64,000 nt of DNA from Lagopus muta (GCF_023343835.1 NC_064443.1:17433501-17497500), one strand, 5' to 3'. Positions 28,100 to 42,684 are shown, numbered from the stretch's first letter. Notes: a model not told the origin generated them from the sequence alone. Numbers and translations are program-made.

Positions 28100-30134
28100 C
28101 ATGAGATATCTATCTTACAGCTGTAACAAAGGCACAAACATCTTAGGTCCTACCATTGGCAATGCCTGCGAGGAAGCTACCATGGGAAGGAGCTGGCTGG
28201 AAAGCAAGAATCCTCTTGTTGTAAAGGGTGTAACTTTATTCATTCCTATTCCAGTGCAGAAGTGGCTGAGCAGTGTATTTCGGAGCAGCTGCTCATCTGG
28301 GATTTAGGGCAGTGATCTCATAACTGCAACCTTTTGATGTGCAAAAAAAGATCAGTGGTTAATTTGCTACCCTGGATCGGGTGGATTACTCTCTGCTGTT
28401 CTTGCTGAGCCTTTCTCAGAAGGTTTTCCCAGGGTCAAGATGATCAAACCCTGGGGGAGATGAGCTGACAGCAGCCTGCAGTCTGGGATTAGGACCCTCT
28501 CCAGGGAACATGAGAATACTATTTAGGCAGAGCAGAAATTTCATTGCTGCTCATGACCTAAACTCTCAGCTATTCTGGAACCTTATTTCAGCAGTTTTCT
28601 TATGTATTAAAGAAATCTTCCTATATAGAATTTTATCAGAGCTAGTTCTATGTGTGAGGGTTGCTGCTGTGGTACTGAGCTACTGAACATCTCAGCCCAT
28701 TGCTAACTGACTGGAGAGGAGTAGATTTTAGAGAAACCAGTGCCCAGCTAACGAGGAAAGCACTCTGCTGTGGACGAAGGACACACTGAGCTGATCTGTC
28801 AGCAAGCACAAGACGATAACCACTTCTTGTGGCTGATTACCAGCACCTTTTTCTTCTCACATTCCTGTGATTAACACAGCATACAGTTAGAGAGCCTAGC
28901 TGGGCAAAAGTTATGCATCAGTCAAAGTGAGTGAGTTTTTGGATGCTTAATGTTTATTTCCCCTTCAGAAATATCTTTTGTGCTTTTTAGGCTTTGTCCT
29001 ATCCTGCTGCCTTGTCTGTTGCTGGGTCAGTCTGCCAAAAATAAGGATGGTTAGGCCTTGGGATATTTGCATGTGTTTCTGAAACCCTGGTACACCATAC
29101 ATCTCGTTAACCCAAATCCACTTCTCCCAGGTGATGTGTATAGCATATATGTGGTGCCTTTGGTGAGAGAAATGAGGATTAAAAGCGTTGAAGTTTCTTC
29201 AACTTCGTCTTTTCAAGCACTGTCTGATAATTCTACCATGAAATTAAAAAAAAAAAACACAGCGGGACCAGAGTAAACCTTGTTATAAATTGTGCTTCCT
29301 CCATTTGTAAAGGAATCCAGATAAAGTGTAGATTTATATCTCCTAAATGAGACTGTGCCACACAGGTTCCCCAGCATTCTGCATGGACTCAGTGTCCCAT
29401 TGCATCACTCTGTTGTCTAGGTGGTCAGGCTGCAGGTGCATCTGCAATGAGCTGTGCTGCGTCCCTGCCCTCCTCAGCATCTCATAGATCCCAAGAAGCC
29501 TGTCCTAGAATGGGGATAAATAAACCCAAGCTTGTTATTTGCTCTGTGGGACTGTTCTCTGCAGAGGAGACACACAGCCTTTGGAGAGCCATGTGGAGCA
29601 TCTGGGCTGATCTCCAGTACTGCTGCTGATCGTCCTTGGTGCGTTGTTGCACTCCTGTGGCCTGTCTGTCAGCAGCCACTAGCACAACTACTGTGTTAGA
29701 GTTTTCCTATCCTTTATAGTCAGCTAAACCCTGGATGGTAACTGGTGCACGCTGTGTGGCTTTCTGTAGTGTTACTGCTGCATTTAAGCTCTCCTCAGAC
29801 TAGCCACGTTCTGTTGATTTCCTTAATTCAGGCACTTATCCCCCAACGGTTTCACTTTCCTTTGGATGATAATAGCAGGGAGGCTCTGCAGCTGCCAGCA
29901 GAACTGGGGGCTGAGGAAATGCTACAAAATCACCTCTCTCCCAGAAATTGTTTTGTCTGCTGGCTTAACGGGAGCACTCTGTCTGCACAGCAGGTTAGAG
30001 GTTTTATCCCTATTATTCTCACTTAAACTGCCACCTTTTTCTCAGCTCTGACATCGTTAGCTATGACATGGTGCTGAAGCTTCTCAACAGAGGTGACCCA
30101 GTCCTTGCTGAAGATATCAGACAAAGCTAAAAGC

Positions 30135-30169
30135 TATATATATGTGTGTGTATAAGCATATATATGTAT
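30135..30169. repeat. AT/GT microsatellite
   Basis: Alternating pyrimidine-purine stretch of TATATA, then GTGTGTG, then TATATATG. Alternating sequence of this kind can adopt unusual helix forms but is common. Confidence 0.8.
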
Positions 30170-31113
30170 TCAACTCTTTTTTTTCCGCAATATTGCTCAC
30201 CTTGAAGCCATAGGGATGCACAGCTAATCCCACTAACTCCTTTCTGGTCCCTCTGTGGCACCATAGCTAGATGTGGGTTTCCAGTCTTTGCATGCTTTCC
30301 TCACCTAGAGTTCTGTACTAAATATCAGTATTTGCTAACTGTTTATCTGTGTGATTCCTGGGTTTGATGAGGGCACAGCCAGAGAGGAAAAGATGTGTCA
30401 GAAGGGTGTCTTCTGCTGAAAAAGGACATCTTCACTTCCCATACAGTTCAAATAGGAAGTTACACATTTTGTTTTTGCGCATAAAAATAAAGCCAAAGGA
30501 AAAAAAGTCATTCTTCAGTGATAGAGTTCTTGTAGGAGTACTGTAGTGCGAGCATTACTTGTCCTTGCATTTAAAGAAATGCAGTGAACAGAGTAAGGTC
30601 ACCTTCAGACTGGGACCTCTGCAAGCACCCCCATTCCTAGGCAGGAGGCATGGAGGGTGCTGAGATTTACACCTCACCCCAGTGTTATAGGCAGATGTTC
30701 AGACCCTGCAGAGGCACAAGGAGCAACCTCAGCTTGCCTTTGTTTTCCTCTGCTTTGAGACCTTGAGTTCCTTTTCTTGTGTGTTTTCTGGGGAACAGAG
30801 GGCTCTTACTGTGCCCCCAACAACATCCATGCAACAGCATCAGGGATGCTTTGTCCCCACTGCCACACACCTCCCCACTTCTGTCTCCATCTGAGACATC
30901 ACCTGGGCTTTTAGCAGCTGCCTGCAGCAAAGGAGAATCCTGGTTTATGAACCCACTTGCAATTGCTGCAGTTCCAGCCAGGAATAAACTGCTCTTACCC
31001 TAAATACTCCTCTGAGGACACTGAGCTTGGGGGAAGAAACATAAATGTGTTGAATCTAGTGCAAGCAGGGATAAGTAAGCCTAGTATATATTGTATAACT
31101 CTGGAAGGACGTC

Positions 31114-31150
31114 AGGAAAAGAGGTGGGAAGGGGGGGAGGGAAGGAAGAA
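31114..31150 (+). repeat. Purine-rich tract with possible G-quadruplex
   Basis: Nearly pure A/G tract broken by one T. Within it, 31126-31141 reads GGG, AA, seven G, A, GGG. The seven-G run can split as GGG-G-GGG, which gives four G-triplets with loops of 2, 1 and 1 bases, the canonical quadruplex pattern. Confidence 0.7.
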
Positions 31151-33479
31151 CAGCGGTGAACACAGCTAAGCAGTAATGGCCTCTTTATATTGCAGTAAAT
31201 GTAATGTTTTCGTATAAAACATACACTGCTGCAGCTATGAAGACAGTAAAGCAAGAGCTTTGTCCAGGTGCAGGCCGTAGCCTGATACCACAAGGGGAAG
31301 TGAAACTGCAGCCTGTTAAAGCAGCCCCCTGATCCCAAAGCAGGGGGGAGCAGGCAGGGGCTCCAGGGCTGCAGGGAACCATAGCACACAGAGAGCATGG
31401 TTTGGTATGGCAATCCAAAGTGAGGAAAGAGACAGGATGAGCTGGAATGGGCTAAGCAGCACCAGGGGTCGTTTTGATCACTCAAACCTGGCGTAAAACA
31501 GGTGCACTGTGGTCAGACAGAGAGTCTGTGGTTCAATTTGCAGGGAAAAATGTTCTGAATTTTAAGCAAGTCTACTTAGGTAAGCCCCAGTCTACCACTA
31601 AGTCTTAAAGAATGTTTGATAACTAGAGATGTCGGGAAGACTATTGGTAATTTGGGATGCTCTGAGGAAGGCTATGGGGAGTGCTAGCTGCTGTTATTCT
31701 GTACTTGAGGTATTTCAGCATTAATTGCTCAGCTTTACTGAGAGATTACTAGTTTTAAAGTTGGCCTTATTGTTAGCCGAGGTGTTGAATAATGGATGAT
31801 TTTAAACTTTGGGTTAGGGATTCGGGAGATTGATTTGGGAGACGTAGCCAAGAGATTGCCAAAGTCAAACTTCTGTCAGAAAAACGGTAGGATAAGAGTT
31901 CTGTATGAAGCATACGAACTCGCAAAAAGTTCCCTACTGACTGATTCAGGTGAAATATAAATGACTAACCATGTCACGAATTTACCTTTTGTCTGGCTGA
32001 CTTTCTCAGCAAGATTGATTGAAAATCCACCTAAGCCCTGAAAGGAATTAGCAGGAAAATGCTTTGCTTGACAATGCTGAGCGGCCAGCCGCGATATCTG
32101 AAAATCAGCCCCATGCCCTGAATAATCAGAGCCCCCTGCTCAGTGCAGTGAGGTATATGGGCAAGTCATGTTTGCAGGCGACAGGTAATGTAATATGAAT
32201 CACTGAAAAACAGCATGAAAAATATCCATGTCTTAGTTTCATGTGCCAGAAAGCATGTAAAGTAATACTGAGTGAAATGCACAGCCACTATTGCCCTCCT
32301 TTGGATGGAAAAGCAGCAGTTAATACCTGTAATAACAGACTTCTTTGTACTTCACCTCTTTATGTTATGAATCAGTAGTTTTTACTGTGTGCTTATGTAA
32401 AGAATACACATCTCCAATCCTTCTTCGTATATAAGCACTTCATGGCAAGAGGGTTAGGGAAGACTCACCTTCAACCTGGTTCACATCTTTCCCCCAGAAC
32501 TCTGCATTTCATAAAACAGAGCCTTGTGCAAAATGATCCTCCTGAACTCTTGTTTCTCACCCGCAATTCCATGCAGCGGTATCACTCATACGCACAGTAA
32601 ACCACTGACATCTCAGAGTGGAAATGTGGCAGCAGAGCTTTACAGAATTGTCTCACAATTACCACCCCAGTGTCAGGTGCTGTTTCTGGGCTTTGTGGTG
32701 AACCTCAGTGCTAAATGCCTTGCTGGAGCAGATTTGCGAGGCTTTCTTGATCGTGCAAACAGTGAACTCAGCTGTTTCCAGAAGTTGGATTGCATTGCTC
32801 AGAGCTGTTTCTGGTGACTGTAATGGAGATTTCTGCTTTCCTTTTATTTTAGTGTTTTGGAGAAACAGTAATGCTTTGCTTTTGGGTAAAATTCAAATCG
32901 ATGCAAACCTCATAAGCCAATAAAATTTTATAGATTGTTATCCAATATGTAATTTGTTACACAATATCTATGTGGCTTCTGTTTATTGAGACATAAAGAC
33001 TTTACTTTTTTAAGGTAGATTTTATGTGAGAAGTGCATAAGAAGGAATAACCTTTCATGCCTGTTGTGCCATAAACTAAATTACCCTTAACCTAAACCAT
33101 TTATCATCTTGTGGCAGCCTAATGAGACCAAAATAAACAGACACAAACTGCCTGAACAGCAAGGGACAACTTTTATTTATATCAGCACAGTTGTTTGCTT
33201 GTAGCTTCACAGGTTGGCCGCATGGATTTTATGGTGGGTGGCTGGAGATGCTCTGAGCAATAACCGAAGAAAACTTATGAGGCTATAAACCTTGTGAAAG
33301 GGATTTTTTCACCCTTGCATCACATATCACAGGGTGTGAGTGTACAAGAGCTGTTACAGCATGGTTACATACTTTATGTTTATTTTCTGGTAGTAACTTT
33401 CTGCTGCATGTAACTAATTCCTGGAAGGGAAGGCGATGCTCATCCCTTGGAGCACATCTTTTCTTCTTTTTTCTTTTTT

Positions 33480-33530
33480 TGAGTCAGGCACATAACGTAT
33501 AAAAGGAGCTTTTGCTCAGTAGGTCCTGCT
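33480..33530 (+). promoter_or_regulatory. Candidate TATA promoter, possible CNTN6 5' start
   Basis: TGAGTCA, an AP-1-type site, lies at 33480-33486 after a pyrimidine tract. A full TATA box, TATAAAAG, follows at 33498-33505. Transcription would be expected to start about 30 bases after the TATA start, near 33525-33532. A consensus donor follows at 33608. Arrangement and strand fit a first non-coding exon of the gene whose leader exon is at 48771. TATAAAAG also occurs on the + strand at 15313, 36905, 45316 and 47864, so the box alone is weak evidence. Confidence 0.3.
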
Positions 33531-33607
33531 TGAAGTATGAGGGTGCTGACCTACAGGTACAGGCAGAGCATAAGCTTATTTACTGCACCGTGTGATTATA
33601 TCACAAG
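33528..33607 (+). other. Candidate non-coding first exon
   Basis: About 80 bases run from the predicted start region to cacaag/gtaagtg, a near-perfect splice donor at 33608. An ATG at 33537 opens a frame through the exon. If the exon were joined to the acceptor at 48771, this frame would stop within a few codons, so it would be another short upstream ORF and not an N-terminal extension. The start is uncertain by several bases. Link to CNTN6 is inferred from strand and order only. Confidence 0.28.
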
Positions 33608-36600
33608 GTAAGTGAAGATCCTAATCTTTAGAAAGCTGATCCAGATCTTCCTGAAGTCAGTGGGATATGTTTCCTTGACTTTCATATGGCTGAATTAGAG
33701 CTTGTATACCTCTTATTAGCTACATTAATTACTATGTGATTCACCCTCTACATAATGTAACTGTGGTTGATATATTCTAATGCATACAGAACTTGAAATA
33801 TACGTCGATGATCTTGAACACCAATGAGGACTGATTTGCTTATCAAGGAGATAAAAGCTAAAGCTAGTGGATCCCTTCAGACCTCATAGTTGCTCTTCCC
33901 TCTAATAGGTGATAAATTTTTCAAAGAGGAATAGGCCGAGAGAGGAATACAATCCATCCTTTTGCTCCTCTTAGCCTAGAAGTAGTAAAAAACTTGTGTT
34001 GTTGTGTAGTAACATTGTTTTACGTGTCAAGGAAAAAAAAAAAGCACACTGTTAGATCAGTACCTGTAAATGGATGTTTTCAAGAATGAAATGCAAGTCT
34101 ATCATCTTCTTATCGTCCCTGTTCAATCTCCTAAACTCTTGCTGAACCTATAACCTCTGCTCCTGGAGGAAATCCTGGACTGTGAGAGAGCACAGTCAAC
34201 GATCAGAGTGACGTGCAGTGTAACATCAGCAGAAGTTATTAGTGCCCACATGCAATTTATGAGTGCAATCAAATATGTGGATGACAAGAAGCTGGGGGAA
34301 AAGCTGCAATATCCCAGGAAACAATCAGCATTATTAAGAACGTAACTCTGGTAAAAGTCTGATTAGCATACAGAACTGCAGACACTTCACTTTGAGATCC
34401 TTCTCAATGTCTCTTCTTCAGGACAGGAAGCATATTTAAGCCCATTAGAGAAAGAACTCTATTTTGAGGTTTCACAAATATGCTTCCAAGGAAATGTGCA
34501 GAAGCATATTGATAGAGGAGCATGCAAAGCTGAAAGTGATACTCATGCAATAATTTTTCTGCAGGCATTGCGGTGGGTTTGATGGGCTTTGGATAGCATC
34601 AGATTGGAGTTCTTCTGGCTCATTTATTGCACGCTAGTTCTGTATGTTCATCCAGAGTTTCAAATGGCTAGAAACAACTATCTCCAAAGCTAGTCTGTAA
34701 TTACTGTTGATATACAAACCACATTTGTCAGAAGCTTTCTCAGAAGTTGTGTAGTCATGAAGCCTCTTGAACCTTAGGAGAATTCAAGTGTAGTCTTCAT
34801 TCTTTTTAGGTTTTGGATCCCTGTAGCATGGAAACACCAAATGAAATTGGGGATGGGGAAAGAAATATGACCATGGAATTTTGTCTGTTCAGATTTACCG
34901 TTCAGACTGCTCTTACAAGGGAAAGAATCTTCTCATACACTGTCGCAGCTCAGCAAAGCACCTAAATAGATAATTAGCATTTTCTAAGAGTGGTCCTTGA
35001 AGTACAGCAAAAAATGCACAGAAGGACCTGGAAATATGTTAACTAATAACCTCTGCTGTTAAAACCCAACTTTTCTACATACTTTGCAGTAGACAGACCC
35101 TGAAGTAGAAAGTTTATGGCCTAAATTCTGCTTTCCTGTAAGAAGTCCTTATGTTCCTCCTGATATCCTCTAGCCAGACATATTAGCAGAAATGTTAAAT
35201 AATCAAACCTCTATTTTTGCAGAAATTTTCCCTTCTAGTGCCTTTACAAAGCATCAAGAAAATGCTGATTGTTGACGCATTTTTATTGAAGTAGAAAATG
35301 TAAAAGCAATTATTAAGAAATGCTCTCAAGTATTTATTGTGACAGAACATGTTTTTGTGTTCTAAGTATATTTTCAGCTGTGGCTTAAAACACAGGACAA
35401 CCTTCCAGAGAGATCTGGGGAAATAACACAATTTAATAATAACTCCAAAAAGCAAGCCGTGCTTTTGATAAGGGCTAAGGAAATGATGAGGGCATAAGGT
35501 GGTATCCCCTTTATTGTATTTTGATGTTCTTAAAGTCTGTTTAAGAGGGACAGTTTACACTGTTTTACACGGGTATGAAACCAGAGGAAATCGGTGCTTT
35601 TTATATCATTGTCAAAAGGCAAAAATTGCTTCTTGATTTAGGATCCTTAGAACTGTATGCAGCTGTGAGAGCTTCAAGAGCTGCATGAGAGTTATTATAT
35701 GCAAGGCTGGATCATTCCGATATCCAGGAGAGGATTTTGGTGCATTTTCAGTTATTTCTGCTACTCTGCCCTTGTAGCTTAGTTTATACTGCAGGGAATG
35801 ACAATCCATGTTTTGAGGTGTTGAGATGTGATTAACCAGTGCACATAGACATCAGCGCTTAGTTTTTTATTTGGCATGCAATGCGTTCTTGTCCAGGTTA
35901 TGGGTGTCTTCAGAGATGGGAGATGTCTCTGTTGTATGGAGAAGGTAACACTCCGCTACTTCTGGGTGTAGATGAGAGCGGCTGCCAGGAGGGCTGGGAG
36001 CAGAGCGGAGCCTCACACTCTGCAGCCATGAAGTTGGGCCAACACGAAGGGAGAAGGGGCACGCAGTCACAGTACAGCAAACGAGATAAAAGTGGGAAAG
36101 TACATTTCCTTAGATCCTTGTGCATTAATTCATAAGACTAAGTTTGTAGTCTGTTCCTTTGCACTTAAAAAGAAAAGGCAGTGTGAGTCTGGTCTTAGAT
36201 CCACATGGAGGATTTTGCCTGTAGTACTCCTTTCTCCGTGCATGAGCATAATCCTTCTGAGACGCAAACAAACCCAATCCCAGTGCTACCAACAGAACAT
36301 CGCCGCTCGCACCAGCAGCGATGCCTGTTCCTTTCTGAAAACAAGGCGTAAATCTTGGAAGAAAATTTGGCCTAGAACATTTCACCTACTCTACTAGAAC
36401 AAAATACAGCCGTGTACGGATTAAGAATGCAGCATCTGATTAAGAAGTACAGAGGAATGCTTAGGATAGAAAGGAGACAACAGAAGAATGAAAAAGGAAT
36501 GGATAAGAGCTAATTATAGCTGGATTTTCATCGTCATCCTTTTGTGTGGCACAACAGTAATGTTCTAAGCTTCAGCATTTCTTCCTTATGGTAATTCTTT

Positions 36601-39600
36601 CCTGTCAATTTGTGAATGTGGTGCAGTTTATGGGATTCTCAGGATGGTGTTTTGCTGAGGGATGTGTATCATTCCCTAGCACTCAGTTATATTTTGGGGA
36701 ACTTAATCATAAGAATCATTTGCATAAGTGCATTGCAAAACAAGCGCTCCTTAAAATGGCCTGGGGTAAGATAGCTGTGTGTTTAATTCACTGCTATTTC
36801 TCCTTCTGTATTGTAACAGATCATTCGGCATTGTGCAGTTTTCTCTTGCTTATTGTCAGTGATCTAACAACGTATTTTGGTGCATAAAGTGCTGAATGGA
36901 AGAGTATAAAAGAGGCTTCTCAGAGCTTTGATGTTACAAGAAAACAGGTTAAAGTCCCATCAGCTTTCAATGTACAGTCTAATAGAGGAGGAAACAAAGA
37001 AGTGGAAAGGAGGTTCTAGAAAAAAAAACAACCCTGGATGCCACTCAGACTCTTGCTAAATATTTATATCCAGTCGTGGCCGGGTTTGATGCAGATAGTT
37101 TACATGGGACTTCACAGTTTAGAATTCTACACTGATACATTTTAAATAAGTGCATACGTTGAGGCTAAAGATACCCTAAATATGATCTCTCCCCATATTA
37201 GGAAATCCTAAGTAAAATCATTACTCTTATCTTACAACAGATAAATGTAAAGGCTTTTTCTTCCAAATCTCTTTGGTCCTGGCTCCTGTCTGTAAATTAG
37301 CATTTCCCCATGAAGCAGAAAGCTATTCCTACTTACACTGCTGGAGTATCCAATCCTGTTTACCTGTCAAAAAATGAGAACACCTCCAGAATAGTAAGCT
37401 CAAGCTTAAATCTCCTTACTGTGTCTAGGGAGAAAAAACATGCATAAATACTGATTACTATTCAAGCTAACATTTTGCTTTTCTAACATATTCTGAATCT
37501 ATATAAATGTTCTGCTGCATATCCAGCAGATGCAAATGCATTGATACTTGCATGCATGACTTGTTTGGAGTGCAGCATAATTATCAAGAAATAATCAATT
37601 TCTAACAAATCATCTGCAATGTGCAAAATAGGAGTCCAGTAGTAATTAACATAATCAAATACATTAATATTTCTCTCTTTTTCACTTCCATGCTTGGTGA
37701 CTCTTGAGAAGTCTGCTCACACAAGATCTCACAAGCATGATGGATTGTAGCAGAAATTCATTAATAAACAAATACAGATCAATTAATCTAAGACGTAGAA
37801 TAACATAATTTTTAAGCAATGTTATGAAGTGATGAAATTGGTATATGAAGTGTGAACTGACTTTGAAGTAACTTTGAAGGAACTTAGATGTGCCTACGTA
37901 ATTCCTAGGGAAAAGGAAGGTATATTCAGTTGTAGGAAAAAGAGGTTAGACTTATTTTGAATGTATCAGGAGGTTCTCTGAAATAAAAAAAAAAAGCCCG
38001 TAGCCTTATGCTTTTGTCCTTCTTTGTATACATTCAACAGCACAGCTCATAATCATTTTCTCTACAGTTTCCTAATCTAAAAGAAGTCTGCTGTAAGTTG
38101 CAAGTAATAAGGCTTAGGACTTCTTGCTGCAGAGCTCCTTACTCCTCTAAAATTCAGACTACTAATAAATGACCAAAAGGCTCAGTTTGGCCTGACCCCA
38201 GCATGGCTGTTATGTGTGGTAAGAGACAAACAGTTTGAATGGCAAACTATCATATGAGCTGGATATGGCTTGCTCAATGATTTAATTGTTGTTGAGTCAT
38301 CCTGAGAGCTCCCCTCTTCCACTGTAGCACCCAAAAACCTCCTATAGAAAAGGCACTTGATATGGTGATGCTGTTAGAAAGTCCAGCACTTTTCTCCCTT
38401 GATGTGTTATCTGACTTCTCTCTTCCTTCTTCCCTATTCCACCCTATTCCACCATCCAGATCTGTTATTCAGGCAGAACAGGTGAATAATTTGGATGTTT
38501 GTTCCTGTCTCCAGACCTTGTCTAGACACTAATATAATAACACTACTAATTCTACTTGGGTATATTCCCTATCTCAAAATACATAGGTTATGCTGAATTA
38601 AGTCCAATTTCACATAGAATCCCCCTTGGTTATCTTCTTCTTTTCCTCTTTATCAAAGAGATTCTAAATGATAGTGATAAACAGAAATAACATCATCAGG
38701 GAGGAAGGAATGGTAAGGATCGTCATTTCATGCTGAATCATTTACTTCTTAAACACTAAGCCCAGAAATTAACTTTCCCTTCTGACACACGTGCACATAT
38801 GCATGCAAATAAAATGATTAGAGACTTCATCTTAGGCAAATGGCCGTGTATGGTTAAGCTAGTCTTAAAGTCACCCTGGCATTACAGTCCTGCCTGGTTC
38901 CTATTTACATTATTTAGTATTCAACATAGTCTCACTGCCAGCTGGTCTAAATCTATCTAGCCTATGGGAGTTTGTACCCTCCTAGGTCAGCAAAGAAATA
39001 GTCCTAGTCTCCTTACTTATTGCTGTACAGCAACGTACAGCTATTACAAAATCTAAAGTATTTCCTGACAGCTCTCTAGGGAAATCTAAGGTTAATAATT
39101 TACATTCATAGTGCCATTAATACTTTCTGCCAGGCTGAAGACCAGCTGCTAATAAGCTGGCAGATTTCCATGTTCTTGTCTAAAATCAGCTTTGGTTTCA
39201 CTTTTTGCTTTGTTTACAAATAAAAACCCTCATCCATGAATGCCCAAGGCAGAAGTGATGGGCAGACTCTCTGTTCCCCTTCTAGTCTCCTTGTTCTTCT
39301 TCTGAAGGACTGTATCCAAGCCCCTGCTTTAAAAGGACGTTTCTCCCTCTCTTCCAAAAAGACTGAGTTCCACTGGTGTTTACCTGACTGCACACTCACT
39401 TTGCAAATAGATTTTAGTGGACTTATGGGAGACTCTGGGAACGCTGTGCAACCACATTGCTCTGGTCATGTGAACCCCAATGAGTCCACAAAAGAAACTT
39501 CTCATTTCAAGTGTAGCATTTAATATTCATTCAGTACCACTCGCAGCATGTCGTGTCCTGCATTCTTTCATACTTTGTGCCTGGCATGTTTTGCATGCAA

Positions 39601-42600
39601 AGCACATCATTCCTCCCTTTTCTTCTCCAAAATAGAGAATATGAAAATGAATAGTTTCTTAATAAACTGTCCATAACAGTATTTTTATTTTTTTTTAAAG
39701 TATAAGAAGCTACTAACCAGGTGGTGCTGCTATGATGAGAAGCTGGTGCCTGTGCTGGGCTCGGGAGCCTGGCATTTGGTTCTGGCTGACTGTAATTTGG
39801 GAATAACAAACAATGAGCAACAATGAAATGAGAAAGAGAGATCATTTCAGATGTTAGAGCAATAAACTGCAATTGAGATCCCATGCCTGTAAATACACGA
39901 TACATCAAGAAGCCAAGAACGATAAAAAAAAAAAACAAAAAGGGGACTCCCCTAGTGAGCAGTAAATTCCTGCTACCTGCTGATCAAAGGAGGTTTGTGA
40001 GCCATTGCGTGGAAATCCTGTGTGCCAGGCTCCAGATAAAGGCACCAGCAGGGTGTCAGTCCTTGAGGATGATGGAGGCTTGTTGCTGTATTTCTGTCGA
40101 GCAATACTTTGACCACAGCTGGAGAAATGGGAACCAAATGAGGTGATGTGACTGCATGTCACCACTGTCATCCCCTCCATAGTGACCAGTTGGAGGTGCA
40201 GAGGTGTAAGGAATGCAGGAAGAAGAGCTTTCCTACCTGAAGGATATTATTTTGTTTGAAAGGAGAGCACCATAAAGATATCACAATACCTTTAATATGG
40301 ATTTTAATAAAAAGATCTGGGATATTAAATATGAGGCAAGCAAAAGATAAAAATGAGAACTCTGAATAGCGGACTTCACAGTGGCACAAATTAAAGCATT
40401 CCTCTGATACTGGCTCATATTGAAACAACTGCTGTGTGAGATCTTGAAAGAGGTGAAGTCTTCAAGATAGCATTGTAAAGGTTTATCAGCAGTTCATTTA
40501 ATAACATCCCTATCCTTGAAGAAACCTGCATAGTATCTTTTGATGACATTCTAATTTTGATCCTCTTTTACTGAAGAAATGGGAATTTTTCTATTGACTT
40601 CAATTGGAGTAGAATCATGGTTTTTATCATTATTACACTGATCATATTTGGAAGGCAGTTCTTTGGAGTTCAGAGCCTTCACTCACAAATATTAAGTAGA
40701 TAGTAAACTTTTTCATTGTGAAGAATATCTGCTCTTAGTTTATGAGTAATGTTTAGACATTTCATGTTTGTGACCATGTTAAAAAATGTGGTAATTAGTT
40801 CACAAATTATTCTCCCAGGTTTGGTGAATTTAATGCTTTCAGATCTCTCGCTTTATTTCATAATATATTGCATTGAAAATTGGTCTACACCTCAACCAAA
40901 CCTTTCAAGTCTTTCTTATCAGACCTCTTCTATCTCAGTGTTTGTTCAGTAATTACTATAGACTGTACTGAGTGATTGGTATTGAAACTTCTAGTTGTTG
41001 GAAATTACCTATATGATGGTAACTTCTCACCTGTAATTCATGTGGACGTTGTTCTCTTCTGTGGCTTGCAGAAATATCTGAAGTTTAGACTGAGCTTCCG
41101 ATGTCATCTTGATGCCTTCTGGTCATAAGCTGTGACTGAGTTACACATCTGGACCAGGAATATAGCATATTCTTAGGTCTAGCAACATATTTCATGCATT
41201 TTGTTTTTTCTGTTTTCATATATACTGCCTATTGTGCAGTGGAAGACTTAAACTTCACACAAACATAGAAGTGAAGTGGAAAATTTTATATGAGTTTAAT
41301 TCTTCCAGCATGCCTGCAGGATCTGTGTTTCTGCAAATGCAAAGAGATGGTGGGTCAGTAGCACATAATTTTTTGGCAAACGACTGTAAATATTGCCTAC
41401 AGAAACTTCTAAGGTTGAATTAGTTTTGCCTTCCTTCAGTCGCTGGAAACATGGCAGACATTGCTAAATGCTGCTATCATCTGCTGCAAATCTCTCTTTA
41501 AGGTTATCCATTTTGCCCCAGGAAGCTTTTGTGGTTGACATTTTTCTTACTATCAAGCAAGATAAGATAAATAATTATTCTGCTTTGCTTCACTCTGCTT
41601 TTGCCTCACTTCTGTTAGTTTATGAAAAGAGTTACAGGGCTAGCAAGGCAGTGTCAAAAGCACCTATACTCATCCTACTACAAAACCACTGTAAAAAACT
41701 GATTTTCCTGAAATCAGAAGCGATGATTTCTGCTAGGAGCAGAGGACACTGAGCAGATAATGAAATGAAATTGAAATGAAGCACAACTGTGGAGCAGTAA
41801 CAGACCTTCTGTTTCTTGATATCACATTTCAGGATCCTGAAGATGAGGAGCTTACCCATTGTAAATGGATGCTGATCCTCACTGCCCCCAGGAATATCAG
41901 TAACAAAGACTAATGTTCATGAGTTGTATTTCTAAACTACTTAAACTGATACAATTGCTTTTTACATTATGTAGGGTAAAGGGAAGTGGCTAACTAACAG
42001 AAAGCAATTGTTCACTGAATATTTTAAGAGACACATACAATTTTTGCCTCACTTAAGTGCTAAATATTTTATGCTATCGTCAATTTGGACAGTCTTACAT
42101 ATCAATGATATTCCAGGTAATCTTTCATGTGCTAGAGACTGTAGGAGAGCAGAATATAAGTTGGTTTTGTAACCATACATTGTCTTCCACTGACTTGAGC
42201 CAAAGAGTGTTCATATACAACTCCAGGCTTGACAACTGGAAATGGAAATTATGGAGAGCGCCTTAAAAGGGGGAATGCAATTACTAGGATTTTATTTATG
42301 ATGAATTCAGAGCTCATGCCTCCAGTAATGGGTTAAGCAGTTTATTTGAATGCCACTTAGTGTTCTGGGCGGTGTTAGCCTGAATTGATAGAGTATTTTA
42401 ATTTCATCATTTCCCTGAAAGATATTTGGAAATGCATCTGGACTGAGGCCAGCACTTGGCACAGCCCAGCGTCGTTCTTGAAAGGCTGCAGGTGTGAAGA
42501 TACACCCTGAAGGGAGGTATATTGCCTACATTACCCACGCTGACTAATATGTCTCAAAGTAAGAGACCAGTACAGGAGACAGAGCTGGTAATGAATAGAA

Positions 42601-42684
42601 AAGCCTTCACCACTCTTCAAGTGAAACCAATTTCTATGCTGGTTTTATCCCACGACACCACAATGAGATATTTCTGTCTTTATT

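Larger units (their letters stand above)
27600..33479. other. Non-coding DNA upstream of the candidate promoter
   Basis: No supported gene. Contents are a 14-base T run (28086-28099), a 12-base A run (29246-29257), an AT/GT microsatellite (30135-30169) and a purine-rich tract with a possible G-quadruplex (31114-31150). The 134-aa minus-strand ORF at 31081-31485 has no recognised domain. Confidence 0.5.

Noticed and set aside
31081..31485. 134-codon ORF, - strand
   Set aside because: Cysteine- and serine-rich low-complexity reading of a purine-rich tract on the other strand; no family match.
36905..36912. TATAAAAG as an alternative promoter
   Set aside because: No good donor at first-exon distance. 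The same applies to the copies at 15313, 45316 and 47864.
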